Shown here piece by piece: positions 16,190 through 24,207 of a stretch of DNA of 64,000 nucleotides. This DNA is from Phycisphaerales bacterium. Lineage in GTDB: Bacteria; Planctomycetota; Phycisphaerae; Phycisphaerales; UBA1924. The notes below the pieces were generated by a model. That model searched no databases. It was not told the origin of the DNA and worked only from the letters and a program-made list of their open reading frames with translations. Every line of letters begins with the position of its first letter. Within the stretch, counting starts at the first letter, position 1. The stretch spans positions 1 through 64,000 of the forward strand of contig CANHCQ010000018.1 of the NCBI GenBank assembly GCA_947459215.1, in the 5' to 3' direction. A program made the position numbers and the translations under genes.

Positions 16190-17235
16190 GTGGCGCCCGT
16201 CGAGAGGACTCGGCGCAGCGCGAGCTTCCGCGTCCCTCGCCGTGGGCAGAGATGGCAGAGCCCGCGATGACTTCGGGGGTTGCATCCGCGTCGTGGCGGC
16301 TTGCGACGCCTTCAACTGTGGGGGCGGTTGCGGTCATCGAGATCTGCGACGAATCGGGTCGGATCGGGCCGACGCTCGAGCATCTTGGTCTTGGTGGAAT
16401 CGTCTCCGACGCGTGCCAGCTGCGTGATCTGCTCGGTGTTGACCGCGGCCTTGTTGCCCGGCTGGGCGATCGAATCGCGTGGCTCATGCCGCATGGAGGG
16501 ATCGGGGTTGTGCGGGCGTTGTGCGCCGCTCTTGAGAGCCGCGGCGTCGTGCGTGCGTCGGCGGTCGATCCGCGAACGGCGTATCCCGAAGCCTCGGACG
16601 CGATCGAGGCTCGCATGCTTGTTGCTCTCGCGCGGGCCGCGAGCCCGCTGGCGATCGATCTGTTGCTCGATCAGCCGCGGCGTTGGCGAGAACCCGGCGC
16701 GACAAGCGACCCGCGGCGAGATGCGATTCTGGCTCGCCTGCTCACGCCGCCGCTGGTCGTGGCGGTGGGGGCCAGCAACATCGGCAAGAGCACGCTGCTC
16801 AACACGCTCGCGGGTCGCGGGGTGTCGATCGTTGCGGATGAGCCCGGAACGACCCGCGATCACGTCGGCGTCATGCTCGACGTCGGCGGGCTGTGGGTAC
16901 GGTTCATCGACACTCCGGGCGTGCGCGATGGGCTCGATGCGGCCGCCGATTCGGTGGAACTGGACGCGGCTGCTGCCGCCCGGCGGCTTGCCGAACGGGC
17001 GGACCTTGTCCTCGCGTGCGGCGATCCGAGGCATCCGCCCCTGGACATCGGCGCGACCTCGCGGTTGGCGGTGTGCCTGCGGAGTGACCTCGGCGAACCG
17101 CACTGGCCCTGTACCGCGCGTGTGAGTTGCCGGAATCTTGCCGGGGTGGAGTCGCTGGTGGCGATGGTGCGGGAATCGCTGGTCCCCATCTCAGCGCTGT
17201 CGCACCCCGGGGCGTGGAGATTTTGGGAGCAATGA
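16186..17235 (+). CDS. MnmE/TrmE-like GTPase lacking the C-terminal catalytic motif
   Basis: The protein has 349 aa from a GTG that overlaps the coaX stop. A reduced N-terminal domain (about 35-140, with GGIGVVRALC) precedes a helical part and an Era/TrmE-type G domain. The G domain has G1 GASNIGKSTLLN, the switch around DEPGTTRDHV, and G3 DTPG. The G4 NKxD motif is not evident; CLRSD is in its place. MnmE proteins are about 450 aa and end in CxGK, whose Cys is needed for tRNA wobble-uridine modification. This protein ends in GAWRFWEQ and has no such Cys. It may be a diverged MnmE paralogue with another role, or a degenerate enzyme. Confidence 0.72.
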   Translation: MSGARREDSAQRELPRPSPWAEMAEPAMTSGVASASWRLATPSTVGAVAVIEICDESGRIGPTLEHLGLGGIVSDACQLRDLLGVDRGLVARLGDRIAWLMPHGGIGVVRALCAALESRGVVRASAVDPRTAYPEASDAIEARMLVALARAASPLAIDLLLDQPRRWREPGATSDPRRDAILARLLTPPLVVAVGASNIGKSTLLNTLAGRGVSIVADEPGTTRDHVGVMLDVGGLWVRFIDTPGVRDGLDAAADSVELDAAAAARRLAERADLVLACGDPRHPPLDIGATSRLAVCLRSDLGEPHWPCTARVSCRNLAGVESLVAMVRESLVPISALSHPGAWRFWEQ

Positions 17236-17430
17236 CCGAGCAGCGCGTCCGCGACGTCGTGTGTCGGGATCGCGAACGCAGAAGTCCGCCCTCCGGTGCC
17301 CGCCGTCCGGAACGGACCGGGAGTCACCGGCGTTCCGGACTGTGCATGGGACCGCCCATAGACTTACCCCTTGCCGAGCACCGGGCGATCGACCCGGGGC
17401 GGCGGTTCCGCAGACCGGTTTGAGGATCGC

Positions 17431-18339
17431 ATGGAAGAGAAAAAGAACATCCAGATCCGCGAGCGCGCGGGTCTTGAAGAGTCGCGGCTGAATCAGGACT
17501 TCATCGACTTCCTGACCAAGTGGAGCACGCCGCTGCTCGTCGTTGTCGCCCTCATCGTCGGCGGGAACTACTTCTACAAGCAGTACCACGACCGGCAGAC
17601 CGCGAAGCTCACCGAAGCGTTCAAGGAGCTGTCCGGCGCGGCGACCGTGGCCAACCCCAGCCCGACAACGCTGGAGGACGTCGCGCGAAAGTACCGCGGC
17701 GTCGCGAGCGTGGGCGAACTCGCCAGCCTGAAGGCCGCCGACGCGTACATGCGTGCCATCATCCGCGGCGTCAAGCCCGGCGCAGAGGTCAACGCCGACG
17801 GTACGGTCAAAGAAGTCGGCGATGAGCTGACCGCGGAGGATCGGGCGAGCTTCCTCGCCAAGGCGGAGGAGCAGTACCGGCTGGTCATCGAGTCTTCCGC
17901 CAGCGACCCGAGCAAGACGCTGCTGCATCTGGGCGGACTCTTCGGACTGGCGAGCGTCTCGGAGTCTCGCGGCGAGGCGGACAACGCGAAGTTGGCGTAT
18001 GAACAGGCGAAAGCCATCGCGGCTTCGAACAGCGAATTCAAGCACTTCGTCGAGGTTGCCGACAGCCGTATCGCGTCGATCCCGAAGGTGATCGCGGTCG
18101 CGAAGCTGCCGACGAAGGCGTCGCTGCCGGCGCCGTTCAAGGAAGATCCCAAGCCCGCGGACAACATCACGATTCCGTCGATGGATGCGCCGGGTGCGAG
18201 TTCGGTGATCGGTCCTGCTGCCCCCGCGGCCGCGCAGCCCGCTGGCCCGCAGCCGGCCGCGACGCCGGAGGCCGCTCCCGTCCAGAAGCCCGCCGAACAG
18301 CCCGCCGACAAGCCCGCAGACCCGGCTCAGCCCAAGTAA
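17431..18339 (+). CDS. YfgM-like membrane-anchored TPR protein
   Basis: The protein has 302 aa and starts at an ATG preceded by GAGGATCGC. A charged cytoplasmic N-terminus (1-30) is followed by one membrane helix (about 32-50, STPLLVVVALIVGGNYFY) and a periplasmic helical domain with TPR-like repeats (about 55-230). The tail (about 245-302) is rich in Ala, Pro and Gln. The layout matches the YfgM/DUF2133 tetratricopeptide family, which works with periplasmic chaperones at the Sec translocon. It lies 195 bases after the GTPase gene and 30 bases before the pseudouridine synthase gene, so these may share a transcript. Confidence 0.7.
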   Translation: MEEKKNIQIRERAGLEESRLNQDFIDFLTKWSTPLLVVVALIVGGNYFYKQYHDRQTAKLTEAFKELSGAATVANPSPTTLEDVARKYRGVASVGELASLKAADAYMRAIIRGVKPGAEVNADGTVKEVGDELTAEDRASFLAKAEEQYRLVIESSASDPSKTLLHLGGLFGLASVSESRGEADNAKLAYEQAKAIAASNSEFKHFVEVADSRIASIPKVIAVAKLPTKASLPAPFKEDPKPADNITIPSMDAPGASSVIGPAAPAAAQPAGPQPAATPEAAPVQKPAEQPADKPADPAQPK

Positions 18340-18369
18340 CAGACCGGCACGCGACAGCGGAGTGACGCG

Positions 18370-19872
18370 ATGTCGCGCGATCGAAACGACAAGCACACCT
18401 CGAAACCACCGATGCACGGAGTCGGCGGCGGTGTCGGCGCGAGCAATGGTGCCGGCGCGGACGAAGCCGTCGAGATTTCCATTGGTGGGAAAGATGGTAA
18501 ATGGGATCCGGGACCGCTCGTCACGCCGGGAGGCAAGGTCGATCCTGCCGCACTCGAGCGAGCGATCGCGGCGAGCATCGCTGCACCATCTTCGACGCCA
18601 GCGGGCGATGCTGATGAAGGCGAGGAGACGTTCGACGAGGCGGCGCTGACGACGCCGCAGGCGGTTGCGGCACGCACGGTGCGGTTCAAGCTGCTCCGCG
18701 ATCTCGATAAGCGTCTCGACAAGTACCTCTGCGACCGCATCACGTTCATGAGCCGCAGTCAACTGCAGAAGCTCATCGACGAGGGCGGCGTGAAGGTGAA
18801 CGGGCGTGCGCCCAAGTCGTCGACCAAGCTGAACTCCGGCGACATTGTCGAGGTGGTGGTGCCGCCGCCGCCGCCGACGGAGATCCAGCCCGAGGACATC
18901 CCGCTCGAGGTGCTGTACGAGGACGAGCACCTGATCGTGATCAACAAGAGTCCGGACATCATCGTGCACCCGGCCCGCAGCCACAACAAGGGCACGATGG
19001 TGAACGCCCTGGCGTATCACTTCCGAAACCGCAGCGCACTCGGCGGCAGCCTCTCCAACGTCGGCACCGAGTTCGCACGCCCCGGCGTCGTGCACCGCCT
19101 CGACCGAAACACCAGCGGCGTGATCGTCTTCGCCAAAAGCGAAGAAGCCCACTGGAAGCTCGGTCACTCGTTCGAGCATCGTCGCGTGGATAAGCGCTAC
19201 CTCGCCGTCGTGCAGGGCTGGGTCGAGCCGGAGATCGAAGTCATCGACCTGCCCATCGGCCCGCATCCGTCGCGCGAGAAGGGGTATCGCGAGAAGTACG
19301 TGGTGCGCCACGACGAACTCGGTAAGCCGTCGGTGACGGTGTGCCGCGTGCGGGAGAGATATGGGGTGGGAAGTGGGGCAGGGGGGCAGGGGGGCAGTGG
19401 GGCAGGGAGCGAGACGAAGTCGGCGGGCGCGATGCCGAAGGTGGCGGCCGGATGGAAGCAAGCGGACGGTGTGAGTGAGGCGGGAGATCCGAAATCCCTG
19501 CTCCACTTCTCCACTGCCCCCCTGCTCCACTCGCTCGTCGAACTCGAACTCCGCACCGGCCGCACGCACCAGATCCGCGTGCATCTGTCGCACAACGGCT
19601 ATCCGATCGTCGGCGACGACATGTACGGCGGGAAGCCGTATGAACTGACCGAAGACGGCGTGCCCCACGCGATCACACAGCAGGCCCTGCACGCGTGCTC
19701 GCTGTCATTTACGCACCCGATTCGCAATGAGCGGATGACGTTTACCGCGCCGCTGCGGGGGGAGCTTGCAAAGCTGGTACGAGATCTACGCAAGCGAGCC
19801 GACGCGGCGGGCGGCGTCGATCGGCCGGTGGTGCCCGGGGCGACGTTGGATTTGGAGAAGGCGGTGGGATGA
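18370..19872 (+). CDS. RluD-type 23S rRNA pseudouridine synthase with in-frame repeat insertion
   Basis: The protein has 500 aa. A low-complexity N-terminal extension of about 110 residues precedes an S4 RNA-binding domain (about 115-170, RLDKYLCDR, SRSQLQKLID). The RsuA/RluA catalytic domain follows, with the active Asp near 243 in HRLDRNTSG and the C-terminal RTGRTHQIRVHL box. It should isomerise uridines in large-subunit rRNA. Between VTVCRVRERY and LVELELRTGRTHQ there are about 54 extra, Gly/Ser/Ala-rich residues. They are encoded exactly by a 162-bp element with 38-bp inverted ends (19371-19532). The catalytic core is otherwise complete, so the enzyme may tolerate the insertion. RluC/RluA/RluD cannot be told apart with certainty. 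Confidence 0.85.
   Translation: MSRDRNDKHTSKPPMHGVGGGVGASNGAGADEAVEISIGGKDGKWDPGPLVTPGGKVDPAALERAIAASIAAPSSTPAGDADEGEETFDEAALTTPQAVAARTVRFKLLRDLDKRLDKYLCDRITFMSRSQLQKLIDEGGVKVNGRAPKSSTKLNSGDIVEVVVPPPPPTEIQPEDIPLEVLYEDEHLIVINKSPDIIVHPARSHNKGTMVNALAYHFRNRSALGGSLSNVGTEFARPGVVHRLDRNTSGVIVFAKSEEAHWKLGHSFEHRRVDKRYLAVVQGWVEPEIEVIDLPIGPHPSREKGYREKYVVRHDELGKPSVTVCRVRERYGVGSGAGGQGGSGAGSETKSAGAMPKVAAGWKQADGVSEAGDPKSLLHFSTAPLLHSLVELELRTGRTHQIRVHLSHNGYPIVGDDMYGGKPYELTEDGVPHAITQQALHACSLSFTHPIRNERMTFTAPLRGELAKLVRDLRKRADAAGGVDRPVVPGATLDLEKAVG
19371..19532. repeat. In-frame inverted-repeat element inside the rluD-like gene
   Basis: The left arm 19371-19408 and the reverse complement of the right arm 19495-19532 match at 32 of 38 bases. 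Each arm is built of GGGGCAG/GGAGCAG units. The element length, 162 bases, is a multiple of three and keeps the gene open. It lies exactly where related enzymes go directly from the strand before to the RTGRTHQ box. It looks like a small non-autonomous mobile repeat. Confidence 0.7.
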
Positions 19873-19877
19873 GCGAC

Positions 19878-19945
19878 AGTGGGACCGGCCTCCGGCCGGT
19901 CCTTCCACAAAGCAATGGATGCGCGGACCGGCCAGGGGCCGGTCC
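19878..19945. terminator. Paired palindromes between convergent rluD-like gene and serS
   Basis: Two GC-rich hairpins lie here: GGACCGGCC/GGCCGGTCC within 19881-19902 and GGACCGGCC/GGCCGGTCC at 19925-19945. The genes on both sides converge on them. CAGTGGGACCGGCCTCCG also occurs identically at about 771-788. They probably act as bidirectional terminators and belong to a dispersed repeat family. Confidence 0.55.
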
Positions 19946-21390
19946 TACTGCGTGATCCGCTCCGCCCCGCCCAGATACGGCCGCAGCGCCTTGGGAATCG
20001 TCACGCTGCCATCCGCGTTCTGGTGGTTCTCCAGGAGCGGGATCAGGAACCGCGGGCTGGCGAGCACGGTGTTGTTGAGCGAGTGGCAGACGACCGTTTC
20101 GGTCTTGCCGCCGTCAACAGCCTTGCGGTAGCGCATGTTCAGGCGGCGGCACTGGAAGTCGTACAGGCGGCTGGCCGAGTGCGTCTCGCCGAAGTCGCCG
20201 AGCGGGCGACCGTCTGGGCCCGCCTCGCCGCGGCCGGGCATGAACGACTCGATGTCCACCATGTCCGCGTTCTTGGGGCCCAGGTCGCCGGTGCAGCACT
20301 GCAGCAAGCGGTACGGGATCTCGAGGCCCTGCAGCAGGTCCTCGACGAACCCGATCATCTTCTTGTGCCACGCGCGGCTCTCGGCCTCGTCGGCCTTGCA
20401 GATCACCACCTGCTCCACCTTATCGAACTGGTGGATGCGGTAAAGACCCGCGGTGTCCTTGCCCGCCGCCCCGGCCTCGCGGCGGAAGCAGGTCGAGACC
20501 GTCACATACTTCAAGGGCAGCACGCTCTCGTCGAGGATCTCGCCCTGGTGCAGGCCCATGAGTCCGACTTCACCGGTGCCGGTGAGGAAGAGGTCGTACC
20601 CGGATTTGCCTTCCTTGGCCGGATCGGCATCGGGATTGCCGCGTTGGCTCTCGGGGATGTGGTACGCCTGCTCGCGTCCGGCGGGAAAGAAGCCGGTGCC
20701 GATCATGGCCTCTTCGCGCACGAGCACGGGCACGCTGACGGGCGTGAAGCCGTTCTTGTCGGTCATGAAATCGGTGGCGTAGCGCAAGAGAGCAAGATGC
20801 ATGCGCATGCCCCAGCCGGTGAGGACGTAGGAGCGGGTGCCGGCGAGCTTCACGCCGCGCTCGAAGTCGGCGAGATTGAGATCGCGGACGATTTCTTGGT
20901 GCGTCTTGGGCTTGAAGCCCTTGTTCTGTTCGAAGGTCTTGGCGAGGTCGTAGCCGCTGGGGCTCCAGCGCTTGATCTCGACGTTGCTGCTGCTGTCCTT
21001 GCCGACGGGCACGTCGGCGTCAGGGGGCAGGGGCACCTGCAGCAGAAGCGCGTTCAATTCGGGCTCGATCGCGGCGAGCGCGGGCTCGGCCTGCGCGATC
21101 TGGTCCTTGAGCGCGGCGGGCTTGGCCTTGATCGCGTCGAGTTCCTTCTGAAGCGCGGCGGCCTCGTCGCCGCTGGCCTTCTTGATCGCCCCGCTCAGCT
21201 TGCCGATCTGGGGGCCAAGATCCTTCTCGATCTTCTTCTGCTCGGCGCGAAGCGTCTCGATCTTGGTCATGAGCGCCCGACGCTGCTCATCGAGCGTCAG
21301 GATGCGGTCGATGTCGACGTGGATGTTCTTGGCCTTGGCGCCGTTCTTGAAGCGGTCGGGCGTCTCGCGGAGTTGGCGGAGGTCGATCAT
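19945..21390 (-). CDS. serS: Seryl-tRNA synthetase
   Basis: The protein has 481 aa and is a class II synthetase that charges tRNA-Ser. The N-terminal long coiled-coil arm that grips the tRNA is about 30-115 (RRALMTKIETLRAEQKKIEK). Motif 1 lies around GFTPVSVPVLV. Motif 2 is in FRREAG with the TAGLYRIHQFDKVE strand. Motif 3 is near the end, HSLNNTVLASPRFLI, with the class II Arg. It is somewhat longer than E. coli SerRS (430), with small insertions around 265-285 and 375-400. The ATG at 21390 matches the usual MIDLRQLR-type start. The gene converges on the rluD-like gene. Confidence 0.95.
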   Translation of the reverse strand: MIDLRQLRETPDRFKNGAKAKNIHVDIDRILTLDEQRRALMTKIETLRAEQKKIEKDLGPQIGKLSGAIKKASGDEAAALQKELDAIKAKPAALKDQIAQAEPALAAIEPELNALLLQVPLPPDADVPVGKDSSSNVEIKRWSPSGYDLAKTFEQNKGFKPKTHQEIVRDLNLADFERGVKLAGTRSYVLTGWGMRMHLALLRYATDFMTDKNGFTPVSVPVLVREEAMIGTGFFPAGREQAYHIPESQRGNPDADPAKEGKSGYDLFLTGTGEVGLMGLHQGEILDESVLPLKYVTVSTCFRREAGAAGKDTAGLYRIHQFDKVEQVVICKADEAESRAWHKKMIGFVEDLLQGLEIPYRLLQCCTGDLGPKNADMVDIESFMPGRGEAGPDGRPLGDFGETHSASRLYDFQCRRLNMRYRKAVDGGKTETVVCHSLNNTVLASPRFLIPLLENHQNADGSVTIPKALRPYLGGAERITQ

Positions 21391-21672
21391 GGGGGAAGTC
21401 GAGAAAGGGTGCAGGAGAGGAGCGAAGCAGGGGAGAAGAAGAGAAATGTACCGGAGGGCCTCGGCTGCGACCGAGAATCGGCACTTCCTGCGGCTCTGAG
21501 GGAACCGGAGATGCATTGCCTCCGGATTCGTTGCCGCTGGACCGGCGGGGCCACGCTTGCCGTGGGAACCGCGGGCCAGTGTAGGAAACACCATCCCTGT
21601 CCGGTCGTTACACTGCGGTGAAGGGGTCTAAGGCGTCTGTCGGGGGTGTTCGTTCGGAGGGAATCGCGTCCA

Positions 21673-23307
21673 TTGGCTTCGTACTACCTCAAACCGATTC
21701 GTGGCAGCGCGGCGATGATCCGGCTCGGGAAAGAGCCGGTCACAATCGGTCGCCATCCCGACAACACCATTCCGATTGCCGACGATCTCGCAAGCCGTTT
21801 TCATTGTGCCGTCGAGCCAGACGGCGTGGGCGGTTGGAGTGTCCGTGACCTGGGCTCCCGCAACGGCACCAAGGTCAACGACCAGCGCGTGAAGGAAGTG
21901 CGGCTGAACCCCGGCGATGTGCTCCGGATTGGGGCCCACGAGTTCGTGATGGCCGAGGATTCCGAAAGCGACCGCGCCGGTCTTGTGGAATCGGCCGACG
22001 ACCACGCCGTTCCCGAGGAAGAAGCAGACGACAAGTCGTGGGTCGCATCCCTGATCGAGGTCATTGAGGCCCTGCCGCCCAAGGACATGGCGATCGAGTC
22101 GCTGACCATCATCGAGGCCAGCGGGCGGCCCTCTGCCGCCCTTGCTGGCAGCAGCGACGGACCGGCCGCAGTGCGGCTCTTGCTGCAGCTCGCGAGCAAG
22201 TCGCGTGCGACCGACATCCACATCGAGCCCAAGGCCGACGCGTATCACCTGCGGCTGCGCGTCGATGGGCAGATGGTGAGCATCGGGACGCTGCCGGGAC
22301 GCGTGGGTGAGTTGGTGTATGGCCTCGTCAAGACCGCCTGCCAGATGCGCAGTGCAGCACGCGATGCCGTGCAGGAAGGCCACTTCTCCGCCAAGTTCAC
22401 CGACCGACGCGTCGAGTACCGGGTCAGCTTTACGCCCTCGGTCTACGGCCAGAAGCTCGTGCTCCGTGTGCTTGACGACCGTGCACTGCCCAAGTCGATC
22501 CATGACCTCGGTATGGCCGGGTACATGACCGATCGGCTCAAACGCATCACGTCGCAGGATCACGGCCTGCTGCTCGTCGCAGGGCCCACAGGCTCAGGAA
22601 AGACCACAACGCTGTACACGGCGCTCCGCGACATCGACCGCGAGTCGCGGAACGTCGTCACCATCGAAGACCCGGTCGAGTACCAGATCAGCAACGTCAC
22701 GCAGATTCCGATTGACGAGAGCAAGGGCAACAACTTTGGTGCGCTCTTGCGCAGTGTGCTGCGTCAGGACCCCGATGTGATCCTCGTCGGCGAGATTCGC
22801 GACGAGGAGACCGCCCGCACCGCGATGCAGGCCGCGATGACGGGGCACTTGGTTTTCTCGACGGTGCACGCCAAGGACACGATCTCGGCGACGTTCCGCC
22901 TGCTGGACCTCAAGGTCGAGCCGTATCTTGTGGCCAACGCGCTGGACCTGGTGCTGGGTCAGCGCCTCATCCGCGTGCTGTGCGACAACTGCAAACGTGG
23001 CGCCCCGATCTCACCGGGACAGGCGACGCGGCTGGGCCGCTTCATCGCTGGCAAGAAAGAGATGTTTGTGGCGACCGGCTGCCCGCGGTGTCTGAAGACC
23101 GGGTACCGAGGCCGCCGTGCGATCTATGAGCTGCTCGACTTCAACGACGAGCTGCGTGACGTAATCCTGAAGGAGCCGACGATCGCCGCGATGAAGAAGG
23201 TGATCGAGCAGGGGCTGTTCACCACACTGGCGCAGTTCGGCTGGAAACTGGTGGCCGAGGGGATCACGACGCTCGAAGAGGTCGACAAGGTGGCGGGGCA
23301 GGGGTAG
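21673..23307 (+). CDS. FHA-domain GspE/PilB-type secretion ATPase
   Basis: The protein has 544 aa. The start chosen is the TTG at 21673, behind GGAGG; a GTG at 21646 is an alternative. A forkhead-associated domain (about 5-95, TIGRHPDNTIPI, SRNGTKVND) reads phosphothreonine. It is joined to a type II secretion/type IV pilus assembly ATPase: N2 domain about 165-290, Walker A GPTGSGKTTT, Walker B LVGEIRDEETA, and a His box (STVHAKD). The Cys pairs CDNC and CPRC are those of the zinc-binding loop. It should power pseudopilus or pilus assembly together with a secretin such as the one at 10.2-13.7 kb. FHA replaces the usual N1 domain, which suggests control by Ser/Thr kinases like the one at 24.2-27.2 kb. 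Confidence 0.88.
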   Translation: MASYYLKPIRGSAAMIRLGKEPVTIGRHPDNTIPIADDLASRFHCAVEPDGVGGWSVRDLGSRNGTKVNDQRVKEVRLNPGDVLRIGAHEFVMAEDSESDRAGLVESADDHAVPEEEADDKSWVASLIEVIEALPPKDMAIESLTIIEASGRPSAALAGSSDGPAAVRLLLQLASKSRATDIHIEPKADAYHLRLRVDGQMVSIGTLPGRVGELVYGLVKTACQMRSAARDAVQEGHFSAKFTDRRVEYRVSFTPSVYGQKLVLRVLDDRALPKSIHDLGMAGYMTDRLKRITSQDHGLLLVAGPTGSGKTTTLYTALRDIDRESRNVVTIEDPVEYQISNVTQIPIDESKGNNFGALLRSVLRQDPDVILVGEIRDEETARTAMQAAMTGHLVFSTVHAKDTISATFRLLDLKVEPYLVANALDLVLGQRLIRVLCDNCKRGAPISPGQATRLGRFIAGKKEMFVATGCPRCLKTGYRGRRAIYELLDFNDELRDVILKEPTIAAMKKVIEQGLFTTLAQFGWKLVAEGITTLEEVDKVAGQG

Positions 23308-23382
23308 GAAAAGCTCAAAGCGATAAATGGAATGGGCGGAATTGACTGAGGCATGTGAATGGCTCAGTCGAATCCGACTGAT

Positions 23383-24162
23383 TCACGCCTCCCGCCACGC
23401 CGGGAATCGTGTCCGCCAGTCATCGAGCGTTCGCCGCGGGATCTCGACGCGGAGCACCTGCTCGCGTGCATCGGCCTCGGCGAGCACGACGCCCATCGGG
23501 TCGATCACCATCGATGCGCCGGGGTACCGCAGCACGGGGTCGCTGCCGGCGCGGTTCACGCCGAGCACGAATGCCTGATTCTCGATCGCGCGAGCGACCA
23601 GCAGCGCACGCCAGTGGGCGGTGCGAGTGTCGGGCCAGTTCGCAGGAACGACGAACATCTCGGCACCGGCTTTCAGGCCTTCGCGGAACAGTTCGGGGAA
23701 GCGGAGGTCGTAGCAGATCACCGGGCACACGGCGATCGACTGATCGCCGCAGTGCCAGGAGTACGTCACGCAGCGATCGCCCGCGGCAAAGACGTCGCAC
23801 TCGCGCTGGCCGGGCTGGCCGAGCGAGAACGGATGCCGCTTGTCGTACTCGGCGAGTGTCGCGCCGTCGGGGCCGATGACGGTGGTGCGGTTGAGCCCGC
23901 GGCCGCTCGCGTCGAGGACGGTGCGCGAGCCATGCACGGTGGCGCGGTACTGGATCGCCAAGTCACGCAGGAACCGCAGTGTGCTCTGGTCGCGGTCGGC
24001 CGTGATGTCGAGCCGGAACGAGAACCCGGTGTCGAACATTTCCGGCAGCACGATGAGATCGCCCGCGAACGGGGGGGCGGCGTCCAGCAGCGCGGTCACC
24101 TTGCGGTGGTTCGCCGCCCGATCCTCCCAGGCGATGTCGAGCTGAACGAGGTGGGCGTGCAT
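23383..24162 (-). CDS. Carbon-nitrogen hydrolase, omega-amidase (YafV-like)
   Basis: The protein has 259 aa and is a single nitrilase-superfamily domain. The Glu-Lys-Cys triad is visible as LPEMF (Glu), YDKRHPF (Lys) and PVICYDLRFPE (Cys). The FSLGQPG and NWPDTR segments fit the Nit2/omega-amidase branch. That branch hydrolyses alpha-ketoglutaramate or alpha-ketosuccinamate as metabolite repair. It is cytoplasmic, with no signal peptide. It sits 45 bases downstream of the kinase gene on the same strand, possibly in one transcript, without an obvious functional link. Confidence 0.85.
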   Translation of the reverse strand: MHAHLVQLDIAWEDRAANHRKVTALLDAAPPFAGDLIVLPEMFDTGFSFRLDITADRDQSTLRFLRDLAIQYRATVHGSRTVLDASGRGLNRTTVIGPDGATLAEYDKRHPFSLGQPGQRECDVFAAGDRCVTYSWHCGDQSIAVCPVICYDLRFPELFREGLKAGAEMFVVPANWPDTRTAHWRALLVARAIENQAFVLGVNRAGSDPVLRYPGASMVIDPMGVVLAEADAREQVLRVEIPRRTLDDWRTRFPAWREA

Positions 24163-24207
24163 GGGCGCTCGCGATTCTTGCCTTGAGTGGCGAAGGGGAC
24201 TCAGAAC

